Positions 1 to 8,513 of a stretch of DNA of 64,000 bases are shown here, piece by piece (positions within the stretch are counted from its first letter, which is position 1; each line of letters starts with the position of its first letter). The stretch comes from JALYYC01 sp039922495 (GTDB taxonomy: Bacteria > Chloroflexota > Dormibacteria > CF-121): positions 3,299 through 67,298 of the forward strand of contig JBDTEO010000023.1 in the NCBI GenBank assembly GCA_039922495.1. The letters run 5' to 3'. The position numbers and the translations under genes are program-made. The notes beneath the pieces were generated by a model. It saw nothing but the letters and a program-made list of their open reading frames with translations, had not been told where the DNA came from and did no database searches.

Positions 1-637
1 TGACGAGTTGGCCGGCACGGATGATCGCCACCCGGGAGGCAATTCGCTCGATTTCGGGCAGGATGTGGGTCGAGAAAAGGACCGCGGCCCCCCGCTGCGT
101 CGACTCGCGCAACAGTCGCAGGAACTCTCGCTGCACAAGCGGGTCGACGCCCGAGGTCGGCTCGTCAAGAATCAGAACCTCGGGATCGTGCATGAAGGCC
201 TGGACAAGGCCAACCTTCTGGCGATTGCCTTTGGAGAGGGTGCCAAAGGTTCTCGTCGGGTCAAGGTCAAACCGATCGACGAGCTGCCGGATACGTGTCC
301 GGTCGACGCCGCCTCGCAGGTGCCCGAACCAGGCAAACAGCTCGGCGCCCGACATCGCAGGATCGATCCGGAAGTCGCCTGGCAGATACCCGATTCGGCG
401 GCGGAGGCCCGGCTCGCCGGCCGGAGATCCGCCCAGGACACGGCACACGCCGGCGGTTGGCCGCAGAAAGCCAAGCAGCATCCGGATGGTGGTCGTTTTG
501 CCGGCGCCGTTCGGGCCGAGGAAGCCAACGATTTCGCCGGGGTAGATGTCGAGATTCAAGCCAGAGACGGCCATAATTCCCGGGAATCGTTTGGTGAGCC
601 CGTCGATCTCAATGGCGGGGGCGACCGAGGAGTTCAT
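1..637 (-). CDS. ABC transporter ATP-binding protein (3' end outside window)
   Basis: Cytoplasmic ATPase subunit of an ABC transporter, probably an ABC-2 type exporter. Reading on the minus strand from ATG at 637, the product has a Walker A (GPNGAGKTT, about residue 40), a signature-region motif LSKGNRQK (a variant of LSGGQ found in drug/antibiotic exporter ATPases), Walker B LILDEPTSGVDP and the switch His in STH. The frame is open to base 1, so about 212 residues are visible and the C-terminus is missing. The permease would be expected just beyond the window. The start is supported by a TTGCCA/TATAAT promoter that leaves only about 8 nt of leader. The transported substrate cannot be inferred. 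Confidence 0.9.
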   Translation of the reverse strand, partial: MNSSVAPAIEIDGLTKRFPGIMAVSGLNLDIYPGEIVGFLGPNGAGKTTTIRMLLGFLRPTAGVCRVLGGSPAGEPGLRRRIGYLPGDFRIDPAMSGAELFAWFGHLRGGVDRTRIRQLVDRFDLDPTRTFGTLSKGNRQKVGLVQAFMHDPEVLILDEPTSGVDPLVQREFLRLLRESTQRGAAVLFSTHILPEIERIASRVAIIRAGQLV

Positions 638-651
638 ACGGTGATACGGGG

Positions 652-679
652 ATTATAAATTGACCAGTCGGTTTGGCAA
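652..679 (-). promoter_or_regulatory. Sigma-70 type promoter of the ABC ATPase gene
   Basis: On the minus strand TTGCCA (674-679) and a perfect TATAAT (652-657) are separated by 16 nt. Transcription would start near 645, only about 8 nt ahead of the ATG at 637, so the mRNA would have almost no leader and no Shine-Dalgarno site. Confidence 0.65.
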
Positions 680-736
680 CAATCGACCAGCAGCTCGATA
701 AACCGGCGGCCAGGCGCGATCTGCCGAGACCTCGTA

Positions 737-1960
737 CTACCGCGAAGGCTTCGGCTGCCGGCCAGCGTCTGCGCCATGTGGCTTCAGCAATCGTCGGCTC
801 AGTGGACCGATGGTTAGCCCCTGGACGGTGATCGACACCAGAACGACCCCATAGACCAATGTGCGCAGATCAGGGAAGTCGGGGCTGGCTTGTTGCCCAA
901 GGCTCAGGGCGAGGGCGATCGCGACCGCCCCGCGGATCCCGCTCCACACCATGAGGTGCTGCCAGCGCCAGGGTAGCCGGCGATTGAGTGGATGAAGCAA
1001 TCCGAGCACGCCATACACCGAGATCGCTCGCGCAAGAAGTGTGATCGCTGCGGCGGCTGCAATTGCCCATCCACGACTTATGACGCTGGTCCATGGAAGT
1101 TCCAGACCGATGAGGAGAAAGACCAGCGAGTTCAGCAGGAAGGCGACGTAGTCCCAGAAGCTGCGTGCCGCGAGTTGCGTTCGCTCGGACATGCCTTTTG
1201 TCCGGCCGTAATTTCCCATGACGAGCGCCGCCGCCACGACAGCGAGCAGGCCGGAGACATGGATGGCCTCCCCAAGCAGGTAACTGCCATAGGCGGCGAT
1301 CGCGGTGAAGGTGATTTCGACCTGCGGGTCGTCGACTCGCATGGTGAGCCGCGAGAGCGCGAAGCCCACCGCAAGGCCCACGGCCACGCCACCGACCGAT
1401 AGCTGCAAAAATAGCGCCACGGCGCCGAGAGGTTGAAACCTGCCGGATAACAGGATGCCGAGCGCGATCGTGAACAAGACCACACCGGTGCCGTCGTTGA
1501 CGAGGCTCTCGCTCTCGACGATGGTGGCCAGACGATCGGGGACACCCAGGCGGCGGAACATGGCGATCACCGCGACCGGATCCGTGGCCGCCAGAATCGA
1601 GCCCAGCAGAAAGGCAACAGGCAGGGCTAGCCCGAGAACCAGGTGCCCGATGACGGCAATCAGTCCGGCCGTGATCAGCACGCCGACCGTGGCGAGCAAT
1701 CCGATGCCAATCGCATCGTCTCGAAGCCGCCGCCACTCGAGGTTGAACGCGGCCTCGAACAGCAAGCCCGGAAGCAGGACGAATAGGATGAGGGGTCGGG
1801 TCAGGTGCAGCGTCGGCGACGCATGGAGGACGCTGCCGGCGGCGGCCCCAACCAGCGCCAGCGCGGTGACGTAGGGAACCGGGATGAGCTTGACCAGCAC
1901 GGCCACGGCCGCGGCCACCATGAGCAGGACCACGAACGCGGCCACGCCGGACTCAAGCAT
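737..1960 (-). CDS. Na+/H+ antiporter, CPA1 family
   Basis: Integral membrane cation/proton antiporter of 407 residues with about 11-12 hydrophobic segments, full length for the NhaP/CPA1 family. The diagnostic ATDPVAV motif sits near residue 125 and is followed by ESLVNDGTG near residue 150. These are the ion-binding unwound-helix motifs of CPA1 exchangers. There is no long cytoplasmic C-terminal tail; the protein ends soon after the last membrane segment with a short basic stretch. It is monocistronic between two short intergenic gaps. Role inferred: pH and sodium homeostasis. Whether Na+, K+ or Li+ is preferred cannot be read from the sequence. Confidence 0.88.
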   Translation of the reverse strand: MLESGVAAFVVLLMVAAAVAVLVKLIPVPYVTALALVGAAAGSVLHASPTLHLTRPLILFVLLPGLLFEAAFNLEWRRLRDDAIGIGLLATVGVLITAGLIAVIGHLVLGLALPVAFLLGSILAATDPVAVIAMFRRLGVPDRLATIVESESLVNDGTGVVLFTIALGILLSGRFQPLGAVALFLQLSVGGVAVGLAVGFALSRLTMRVDDPQVEITFTAIAAYGSYLLGEAIHVSGLLAVVAAALVMGNYGRTKGMSERTQLAARSFWDYVAFLLNSLVFLLIGLELPWTSVISRGWAIAAAAAITLLARAISVYGVLGLLHPLNRRLPWRWQHLMVWSGIRGAVAIALALSLGQQASPDFPDLRTLVYGVVLVSITVQGLTIGPLSRRLLKPHGADAGRQPKPSR

Positions 1961-2121
1961 CAGGCTTGGTCACAGACTGGAAACACCGATGTCACCTTCA
2001 ACGGCCCCCGGTACTGAATCAACCGCTTCCGTACTGAAAACCCGGAGGAACCCGGATGACAGGCCGCGGGGACGGCCGTAAAGTCCGAGGCAGCGAACCT
2101 TAGCAACCGGAGGTGATAACG

Positions 2122-2550
2122 ATGGAGTCTCGCTCGCCTGGCCACCGGTTAACGCGGCCCCGGGTGACGCCGATCTCCGAAGACTTTCATGTCCTGTTCG
2201 TGTCCGACGATGAGTGCTCCGACCTGGCGGACCATTATCGGCTTAGGCTGACCCTCGATGGCTATCGGGTCACGATGCTGGCTGCCGACCGGCTGACGGC
2301 CCAGCACGTCCGGGAGCTGAATCCCGACTTTGTTGTCCTCGAGGTCCAACGGCTGACGCCGCGTACTGCCGCCGTCTGGGCCAAGGTCCGCTGGGCCAGG
2401 GGCGCCAAATACACCCCTATCGTCGTCCTCTCGCCCAAGCGCCAGGAGGCGCTCCGCAAAGTTGGGATCAAACTCGATTGGTGTGACCACCTCGTGGATT
2501 GGTCGCGGTCCCCCAGCTTGTCGCCGCATTTGGCGGGCTGGCAGACCTAG
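2122..2550 (+). CDS. Receiver-like domain protein lacking the phosphorylatable Asp
   Basis: A 142-residue protein with the fold pattern of a response-regulator receiver: the acidic pair in FVSDDE near residues 27-31, a beta-3 strand VVLEVQ, and VVLSPK where the conserved Ser/Thr and Lys would lie. The position normally occupied by the phospho-acceptor Asp is Glu74, a substitution that often mimics the phosphorylated state. No output domain is present. The ATG at 2122 is preceded by GGAGG at 2109-2113, which decides it over the GTG at 2113. The 3' end overlaps the convergent LuxR-type gene by 4 bp. Family assignment is by pattern only; the partner is unknown. Confidence 0.65.
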   Translation: MESRSPGHRLTRPRVTPISEDFHVLFVSDDECSDLADHYRLRLTLDGYRVTMLAADRLTAQHVRELNPDFVVLEVQRLTPRTAAVWAKVRWARGAKYTPIVVLSPKRQEALRKVGIKLDWCDHLVDWSRSPSLSPHLAGWQT

Positions 2551-3233
2551 CCGTCCTTCGCATTCTCAGAGCTCGCCTCGGGTTCCGCGCGCAGCCCGAG
2601 GCGCGCCGCGAACCGGACCAGCTCAAGTTTGGACCGGACCCCGAGCTTCGCGTAGACGTTGGCCAGGTGGCTTTCGACCGTTCGCTCACCGATCGAAAGC
2701 GCGTCGGCCATCTCGCGGGCGGTATATCCCTGAACCGCAAGCTCTGCCACCTGGTGCTCTCGAATGGTCAGCCCTTCGGCCTCGCCGACGGGACGGCGGT
2801 CGGTGGGCCACGCCAGACGGAGGGCCGCCTGGAGCGGGCCTCGTCGGCGTTGCTGCAGCCCAACTAACACTTCACTCATCCAGCTGGCATACATCCGAAC
2901 CAACAAGGCGATCGCGACGAAGGCGAAGAATTGCGCCGCCGCCGTGACCGGGTCGACAGCGCCGACCAACCCGCTCAGGGCCACCACGACCACCGCCACG
3001 AGTCCGACCAGAGCCGCCTGTCGGTCCGAGAGGAGCCACATCGCCGCGATCACGGGCACAAGGCCCAGCGAGGTGAAAACCACGCGGACCGGGGTCAGGT
3101 CATTTGCGACAAAGATCACCCCCAGGAAAACGAGGCAGAGAGCTGTCGCCCAGCCACTCGCGGGTCGATAGGCGAGCGCGAATGGCCTGAACAGGAGCGG
3201 GTAGTGGGGTGAGGGGCGCTTTGTTCTTGCCAA
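2547..3233 (-). CDS. Membrane-associated LuxR-family transcriptional regulator
   Basis: Putative transcription factor: several hydrophobic segments in the N-terminal half (about residues 25-130), then a C-terminal LuxR/FixJ helix-turn-helix of about 60 residues. The HTH contains LTIREHQVAELA, SIGERTVESHL and VYAKLGVRSK. The recognition helix is in GERTVESHLANVYAKL. The open frame continues to 3461, but that would overlap the divergent gene at 3445. The N-terminal part of that extension is Arg-rich and not protein-like, so I take TTG at 3233 (228 residues) as a likely start; this is uncertain. A membrane-tethered HTH suggests direct response to an envelope signal. Confidence 0.7.
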   Translation of the reverse strand: MARTKRPSPHYPLLFRPFALAYRPASGWATALCLVFLGVIFVANDLTPVRVVFTSLGLVPVIAAMWLLSDRQAALVGLVAVVVVALSGLVGAVDPVTAAAQFFAFVAIALLVRMYASWMSEVLVGLQQRRRGPLQAALRLAWPTDRRPVGEAEGLTIREHQVAELAVQGYTAREMADALSIGERTVESHLANVYAKLGVRSKLELVRFAARLGLRAEPEASSENAKDG

Positions 3234-3431
3234 GCGGTGCGTGTTCCTATGAAGGCGGCGGTCGGATAGCGGGACCGCGCGCCATGATAACCGAACTGGA
3301 GTAGTCCCACCGGCTCGCGGTTCGCCAACCTGCCTTGCTCGCCGGCAGATAATTGCTCGCCGTGCCGAATCGACAGGGCGCACAGTGGTCGTCGACTTTA
3401 TAATTTCCGGTTGGAAAGCGCCGTTCTTGTC

Positions 3432-3437
3432 TAAGGT
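3432..3437 (+). promoter_or_regulatory. -10 box TAAGGT, leaderless start
   Basis: TAAGGT lies 7 nt ahead of the ATG at 3445 with no Shine-Dalgarno sequence between them. A weak TTGGAA occurs 15 nt further upstream. The spacing places the transcription start on or next to the start codon. Confidence 0.5.
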
Positions 3438-3444
3438 AGAGGGC

Positions 3445-4230
3445 ATGGAAGCAAAGGGCACCCGGCTCGCGCAGGCGGCAGATTGGTATCTCGCGGCGGT
3501 CGATGCGGTTCCGGCCGACGGATGGGACAGACCGACCTTATGCGAGGGCTGGACGGCTCAACATGTCGTCGCCCACGTGGCCACCGGCGACCAGCTGGTT
3601 CGCGGGCTGCTGCTCAGGGGCACGGGCAAGGATACGACCGACGACGATGTGCCGGTCGATTTTGCCGATCGTCAACGGCGAATGCAGGACGCACTGACCT
3701 GGCAACCCGCCGAGCTCAAGGACAAGGCGCACCTTGAGTCAGGGCGGACGGTGGCCCTGATTGCGGAGACGGCGGAAAAGGCTCCGGACACGATCATCAC
3801 GATGCCGTTTGGTGTCTCGCCCATGCCGGTGCTGCGCGCCTTGCGGCTGAACGAGTACCTCATCCACGGCCACGACCTGAGCCCGGCTATTGGTCGGTCG
3901 CAGCCGATCCCGGATTGGTTCATCGACCGCGGGCTGAGCGAGACGGTGACCTTGATGCAGCGCCTGCACCTGCGCTCGCCGCACAAGGGCAAGTCGGCGA
4001 CCTTTCATATCCACCGCACCGACGGCGAGGGCGAATGGGTCCTCCGCGCCGACGGCGGCCAGGCCGTGATGGAACCGGGCCACGCCAAAGCCGACGTCGC
4101 GCTGCGCGGCCCGGGCGAAGGCCTGTACTGGGTGCTGATGGGACGGGGCCAGCCCGAAGACAACGGCGTGGAGTTCCACGGCGATCCCGTACTGGCCACC
4201 GCCTTCAAGGAGTGGTTTCCGGGGCCGTAA
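3445..4230 (+). CDS. Maleylpyruvate isomerase / DinB-like family protein (TIGR03083 type)
   Basis: A 261-residue protein with an N-terminal DinB-like four-helix bundle. It carries the LCEGWTAQHVVAHV motif (about residues 32-45), typical of the mycothiol-dependent maleylpyruvate isomerase N-terminal domain whose conserved His residues bind a divalent metal. The C-terminal 90 residues resemble an SCP2-like sterol-carrier fold (VMEPGHAKADVALRG). This two-domain layout is the common actinobacterial/Chloroflexota form. The ATG at 3445 is preferred to upstream in-frame codons because a TAAGGT -10 box sits 7 nt before it. Thiol-dependent transferase or isomerase activity is likely; the substrate is unknown. 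Confidence 0.75.
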   Translation: MEAKGTRLAQAADWYLAAVDAVPADGWDRPTLCEGWTAQHVVAHVATGDQLVRGLLLRGTGKDTTDDDVPVDFADRQRRMQDALTWQPAELKDKAHLESGRTVALIAETAEKAPDTIITMPFGVSPMPVLRALRLNEYLIHGHDLSPAIGRSQPIPDWFIDRGLSETVTLMQRLHLRSPHKGKSATFHIHRTDGEGEWVLRADGGQAVMEPGHAKADVALRGPGEGLYWVLMGRGQPEDNGVEFHGDPVLATAFKEWFPGP

Positions 4231-4254
4231 GCCCCCACCCGGCCCCCTCCCCGA

Positions 4255-4276
4255 CCCTCCCCGGAACGGGGGAGGG
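4255..4276 (+). terminator. GC-rich hairpin after the DinB-like gene
   Basis: CCCTCCCC (4255-4262) pairs with GGGGAGGG (4269-4276) around a GGAACG loop, 25 nt after the stop codon at 4230. There is no U-tract, so it may be a Rho-assisted end or a copy of a dispersed palindrome; related CCCTCCCC/GGGGAGGG stretches occur near 11592 and 62810. Confidence 0.4.
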
Positions 4277-4296
4277 AGAAAAGAGCGGGGGAGGCG

Positions 4297-4458
4297 AAAA
4301 AGGGCGTATGTTGCGAGCCTGGGGAAGCGCGAACTGCAGTTTCTCGCCAGCCGGGTCGACGAAGTCAGCCTGAAGCCCGGCCAGCCTCGGATCCGGCGAA
4401 TTCTTCGGCGAGATCGGCATGCTGGACAACGGGCCGGCCGAGGCGATGGTCTTGAGAA
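4297..4458 (+). pseudogene. Remnant of a cyclic-nucleotide-binding domain protein
   Basis: Two short fragments in different frames match successive parts of a Crp/PKA-type cNMP-binding domain. Fragment one (about 4297-4383) reads VASLGKRELQFLASRVDEV followed by LKPGQ, the usual entry to the domain. Fragment two (4392-4458) reads GEFFGEIGMLDNGPAEAMVL, the phosphate-binding-cassette region. The roughly 45 residues expected between them are missing and the frame shifts. There is no start codon or Shine-Dalgarno site. This is the only recognisable content in the 345-nt gap 4231-4575. Confidence 0.65.
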
Positions 4459-4575
4459 CGCCCTGGCCTGACGCGACAAACATCACAGGCAAAGCGTGCC
4501 GCACAGCACAGCCACGCCCATAGAACGGATCTACGATTGCGCCGTCTTCGATAACCAACCGTTGAGGTGCAAGAC

Positions 4576-4830
4576 ATGCAAGCCACATTCCCGGCCCGTC
4601 GAGTTCAGCTCCGAGCCTTCATCCTTCTCCTGGCGGTTCCGATCGTCCTGATCCTGGGCGCCGTCGGTGGCTACTGGATTCGCAGCCAGGCGGCGCCGAC
4701 CGTGATCACCGTGGCAGCCCAGCAGGCAGCCCCACGGATCGCGAGCGCCGGGCTCCTCGACCGCAACGCGACGGCGCCGGCGACCGCCGCCGAGCGCGCC
4801 GGCCAGCGGAGCAGCGGCACGCAGTACTGA
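4576..4830 (+). CDS. Small single-pass membrane protein
   Basis: An 84-residue protein with one strong transmembrane segment near residues 12-35 preceded by Arg residues (PARRVQLR), then an Ala/Thr-rich tail without cysteines that would lie outside the cytoplasm. The ATG at 4576 is chosen over GTG at 4567 because GAGG at 4564-4567 is 8 nt upstream. A strong hairpin follows 22 nt after the stop, so the gene is a complete monocistronic unit. No family recognised. Confidence 0.55.
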   Translation: MQATFPARRVQLRAFILLLAVPIVLILGAVGGYWIRSQAAPTVITVAAQQAAPRIASAGLLDRNATAPATAAERAGQRSSGTQY

Positions 4831-4851
4831 CCCAAACGTCTGCGGGCGAGC

Positions 4852-4879
4852 AAAGGCTGGAGCCTCCCTCCAGCCTTTT
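4852..4879 (+). terminator. Intrinsic terminator
   Basis: An 11-bp perfect stem (AAAGGCTGGAG 4852-4862 with CTCCAGCCTTT 4868-4878), a CCTCC loop and a short T-run (4876-4879), just after the small membrane protein gene. Confidence 0.8.
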
Positions 4880-4972
4880 CCTTCGTGAGGGCTGCGCCGC
4901 GCCTTCACAGGAGGTTCACAACTCGGCCCGATCATGAGCCTCAGAACAACACGACATTCAAGGAGGCTCGAC

Positions 4973-5332
4973 ATGAAGCAACGCATCGGATGGATCTGGG
5001 GGTTGGTGACGCTGGCGATCGCCGGTGTCGTCGCCGCCATCGCGTATCACGCCGGACAGATCAATAGCGCGGTCGTCACGCAGATGCCTGCAGGCACACC
5101 GATGTACCGCGGCTACTACGGCGGTGACGGATTCTTCCCGTTCTTTGGCCTGTTCCCGCTGCTTTTCATCGGCCTGCTGCTGCTCTTCTTCTTTCGGCGA
5201 CCCTGGGGACGCGGCTACTACGGACACGGCGCCCCGCACTGGCACGACCACGCGCACGATGGAACGCCCAACCAGCCCGGTCAGCCGAATCAGCCCGCAC
5301 CCGGGACAACCGATCAACGCCCAGGCGCGTAA
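4973..5332 (+). CDS. Small membrane protein with aromatic/Gly and His-rich regions
   Basis: A 119-residue protein with two hydrophobic segments (about residues 5-24 and 54-73, the latter ending LLLLFFFRRPW). Between them is a Tyr/Gly/Phe-rich loop (YRGYYGGDGFFPFFG). The C-terminal tail is rich in His, Pro and Gln (HWHDHAHD) and could bind metal ions. The start follows a good AAGGAGG site at 4959-4965. It lies 85 nt ahead of a response regulator and sensor kinase on the same strand, so it may be a target or accessory of that two-component system. No named family recognised. Confidence 0.6.
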   Translation: MKQRIGWIWGLVTLAIAGVVAAIAYHAGQINSAVVTQMPAGTPMYRGYYGGDGFFPFFGLFPLLFIGLLLLFFFRRPWGRGYYGHGAPHWHDHAHDGTPNQPGQPNQPAPGTTDQRPGA

Positions 5333-5404
5333 CCTCTCCCCTTCCGACAGCCGGCGGCGGCCCGATTGGGTCGCCCCGGCTGCCTCTATCCCGGCAAGCG
5401 ACGC

Positions 5405-5410
5405 TACGAT
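5405..5410 (+). promoter_or_regulatory. -10 box TACGAT, leaderless start
   Basis: TACGAT is followed by 7 nt and the GTG start at 5418 of the response-regulator gene. This suggests the regulator/kinase pair can be transcribed without a leader, independently of the small membrane protein upstream. Confidence 0.5.
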
Positions 5411-5417
5411 CACAGGC

Positions 5418-6103
<686 letters not shown>

Positions 6104-6107
<4 letters not shown>

Positions 6108-7246
6108 GTCAGCGTCCACCGCGGGGTCCGTGGCGCGGTGGCCCTCCGCCATGGATGCGGCCGGGAGCGAGCAAGCCGCCCTGGTGGCCGGAAGGTGAGG
6201 CGTGGCCGCCGACTCGGTCGCCGTGGGCGCGCAGTCGAGGCCGCTTTATGCGACGGTTCGCCCTCTTACTCGTTGGCGTCGTCTTCATGGCCGGGGTGGT
6301 CGGAACACTCGGCGTCTGGGTGGCGGCCAACGCGCTCGGCGTCTGGCGCACCACCAATCACGCGCGGGACTTCCCCATCATCTTTCTCTTGCTGGCGATT
6401 GTCGGGGTCATTGTCGTGGCGCGCGGGCTCAGGCGGATGACCCGCCCGTTCGGCAGCCTGGTCGAGGCGGCCGGTCACATCCAGGAGGGCGATTACACCG
6501 TTCGTGTCCCCGAGTGGGGATCGCCTGACTCCCGCTCGGTGTCGCGGGCCTTCAACGCGATGTCCGCACGCCTGGAGGAAACGGACAAGCAGCGCCGCTC
6601 GTTCCTGGCCGACGTGACCCACGAACTCCGCACGCCCCTTTCCATCATCCGCGGCCAGGCCGAGGGGATCACGGATGGCGTGTACCCGGGAGACGCCGCC
6701 CACATGACCCCCATCATCGAGGCGACGCAAACGCTGGAACGGCTTGTCGATGATCTGCGGACGCTGGCGCTGGCAGAGACCGGAAACCTCCGGCTCAATC
6801 GGGAGCCCGTCGACCTGGCCTTATTGGTCAACGAGTCAGTCGCATCGTTTCAGCCGCAGGCCCAGGCGAAGGGCGTCGACCTTCGGGCCGAGGTGGCTCA
6901 GGCGGTGCCGACCGTCTCGGCGGACCCGGTGCGGATCCGAAGCGTGTTGGCGAATCTTCTCGGCAATGCCCTCGCGCATACGCCGGGGGCCGGCTCGATC
7001 CGCGTGCTGGTCGAACCCGCGCCCGACAGCGTGGCGATTTCGGTTCGCGATACGGGGCCAGGGATTCCCGCCGACCTCCTGCCACGCGTCTTCGACCGGT
7101 TTGTCAGAGGCAGCGGCTCGACGGGCTCCGGCCTCGGACTGGCCATCGCGAAGGACATCGTGTCCGCGCACGGCGGGACGATCGCCGCGGAAAGCACAGT
7201 CGGGAAGGGGACGACGGTCCGGTTTACGCTGCCGCGCTCCGTCTAG
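6104..7246 (+). CDS. Sensor histidine kinase with HAMP domain
   Basis: A 380-residue membrane kinase. A Pro/Trp/Arg-rich cytoplasmic N-terminus of about 48 residues precedes two membrane segments (about 51-78 and 91-107) with a very short external loop. HAMP follows (about 108-160), then HisKA with His173 in DVTHELRTPL. The HATPase domain has the N-box NLLGNALAH, G1 box DTGPGIP and G2 box GSGLGLAI. All catalytic motifs are intact. With so small a periplasmic loop it probably senses a membrane state or acts through a partner. It is coupled to the regulator by a GTGA overlap. The proline-rich head is unusual. Confidence 0.92.
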
Positions 7247-7263
7247 TTATCCTCGTAGCGCCG

Positions 7264-7890
7264 ATGAGCAAGGGGCGCGTCGAGGCGTTCAGCGACGGGG
7301 TCTTCGCCGTGGCCGCAACCCTGTTGATTTTCAACATCCAGATCGACAAGACCGCACCTGGCGGGTTGCTCGCCGCGCTGCTGGCGGCCTGGCCCAAGTA
7401 CGCCGCCTATGTGGCGAGCTTTTTGACGATCGGCGTGATGTGGATGAATCATCACGGGCTCTTCGAGCGCATCGCCCGGTTGAATCGCCCGCTGCTGCTG
7501 CTCAACTTGCTGCTCCTGATGGCGATCGTCTTCCTTCCCTTCTCCACCTCCTTGCTCGGTAGCAACATCCAAGTGCCGCGCGACGCGAATATCGCTGCCA
7601 GCTTTTACGGGCTCAACGCCTTCGTGATCGCGGTGTTCTTCAGCTCGGTATGGATCTATGCGCTAGCCCATCCGGACTTACTGAGGCCGGACGTGGACCG
7701 AGAGGCGGCGACGCGCTCCTGGCCGCGCTTCTCCGTCGGCCTGGTCGTCTACCTGGCCTGTGTTCCGCTCGGCCTGCTCAGCCCGATCGCCGTGGTCATC
7801 GTGTGCGCCGGTATCGCCGTCTACTACATCTTCGAGCGGCTGCCCGACATCACACGGGCGTCAGCGACAGGGTCGCCGCCGCGCGCCTGA
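7264..7890 (+). CDS. TMEM175 (DUF1211) family potassium channel-like protein
   Basis: A 208-residue integral membrane protein with about six hydrophobic segments. The N-terminus RVEAFSDGVFAVAATLL carries the FSDG signature that lines the pore of bacterial TMEM175 K+ channels, which function as tetramers. Length is typical of the prokaryotic family. It lies 17 nt after the kinase gene and may share its transcript, although a TATCCT box occurs 10 nt before the ATG. Channel activity is inferred from the family. Confidence 0.82.
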   Translation: MSKGRVEAFSDGVFAVAATLLIFNIQIDKTAPGGLLAALLAAWPKYAAYVASFLTIGVMWMNHHGLFERIARLNRPLLLLNLLLLMAIVFLPFSTSLLGSNIQVPRDANIAASFYGLNAFVIAVFFSSVWIYALAHPDLLRPDVDREAATRSWPRFSVGLVVYLACVPLGLLSPIAVVIVCAGIAVYYIFERLPDITRASATGSPPRA

Positions 7891-7906
7891 GCGTAGGAAG
7901 AGCGTT

Positions 7907-8443
7907 CTAGCCGGACACGACGGCGACCGTCGCGGCGCTGCTGGCAGCTGCCGAGTCCTCGGCGTGCAGCAGGATCAGGTACCAGCCGAGCAGGACGAGC
8001 AACGAGAGGTCGGGGCGTGACGTCACTTCCGGCGCGATCTCGACCTGGCCGCTCGCTTTCATGAAGCCCTGCCGGCCCTTGAACCGGACCAGTGGCTCGT
8101 CGGTCTCCTGCCAGACCCATTGGGTTTGCCAGAAGTTGCCCGAGGAGAATTTGATTGGCTTGCCGCCCAGCGGCTCGAGGATGCCGCCACCCGTCCAGCG
8201 CGGCGAGAAGATCGCGATGTCGGCGTCGGACCCCGCCAGTCGGACGGAGACGCGCGGCTGCCAGAAGCCCTGCCGCTTGAAGGTCCAGTGGCCGTCGGCG
8301 GCCTCGGCGTCGGCCAGCGAGCCTCGTTGGAAGGTCAGGGTGGCGACGATGTCATCGCCGGCACGCAGCTCGTGGGTTCGCTTCAGCGCCTTCGGCTGGC
8401 TCCAGACCAGTTCTTCGCCGGCTACCTCGGCAAGCGGTCGCAC
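7907..8443 (-). CDS. Conserved hypothetical protein, beta-rich
   Basis: A 178-residue protein with alternating strands and many Trp, Gly and Phe residues (for example WTFKRQGFWQPRVSV and SGNFWQTQWVW). This pattern recalls tubby-like/LURP-one beta-barrels that pack around a central helix, but I do not assign it to that family with certainty. The C-terminal 40 residues contain a hydrophobic stretch (LSLLVLLGWYLILL) that may be a membrane anchor or the buried helix. The GTG start at 8443 has TAGACT 7 nt upstream. It is convergent with the TMEM175 gene and divergent from the second two-component system. Confidence 0.6.
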   Translation of the reverse strand: MRPLAEVAGEELVWSQPKALKRTHELRAGDDIVATLTFQRGSLADAEAADGHWTFKRQGFWQPRVSVRLAGSDADIAIFSPRWTGGGILEPLGGKPIKFSSGNFWQTQWVWQETDEPLVRFKGRQGFMKASGQVEIAPEVTSRPDLSLLVLLGWYLILLHAEDSAAASSAATVAVVSG

Positions 8444-8450
8444 GAGAATC

Positions 8451-8456
8451 AGTCTA
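8451..8456 (-). promoter_or_regulatory. -10 box TAGACT, leaderless start
   Basis: On the minus strand TAGACT is followed by 7 nt and the GTG start at 8443. It lies in the 70-nt divergent promoter region shared with the response regulator at 8514. Confidence 0.5.
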
Positions 8457-8498
8457 GGTGCTTCATGCCAGCGTCACATTCAGTACGTAGGCTCTTTA

Positions 8499-8504
8499 TA
8501 GGAT
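8499..8504 (+). promoter_or_regulatory. -10 box TAGGAT for the second two-component operon
   Basis: TAGGAT lies 9 nt ahead of the GTG at 8514; no Shine-Dalgarno sequence is evident. Spacing is slightly longer than at the other leaderless starts, so support is weaker. Confidence 0.35.
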
Positions 8505-8513
8505 GACGCCGGA

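Noticed and set aside
1985..2121. Possible structured RNA or riboswitch ahead of the receiver-like gene (GGGGACGGCCGTAAAG and AGCGAACC segments)
   Set aside because: It vaguely recalls c-di-GMP-I riboswitch strings but lacks the ordered conserved core and paired stems, so it is not reported as a feature. A covariance-model search would decide.
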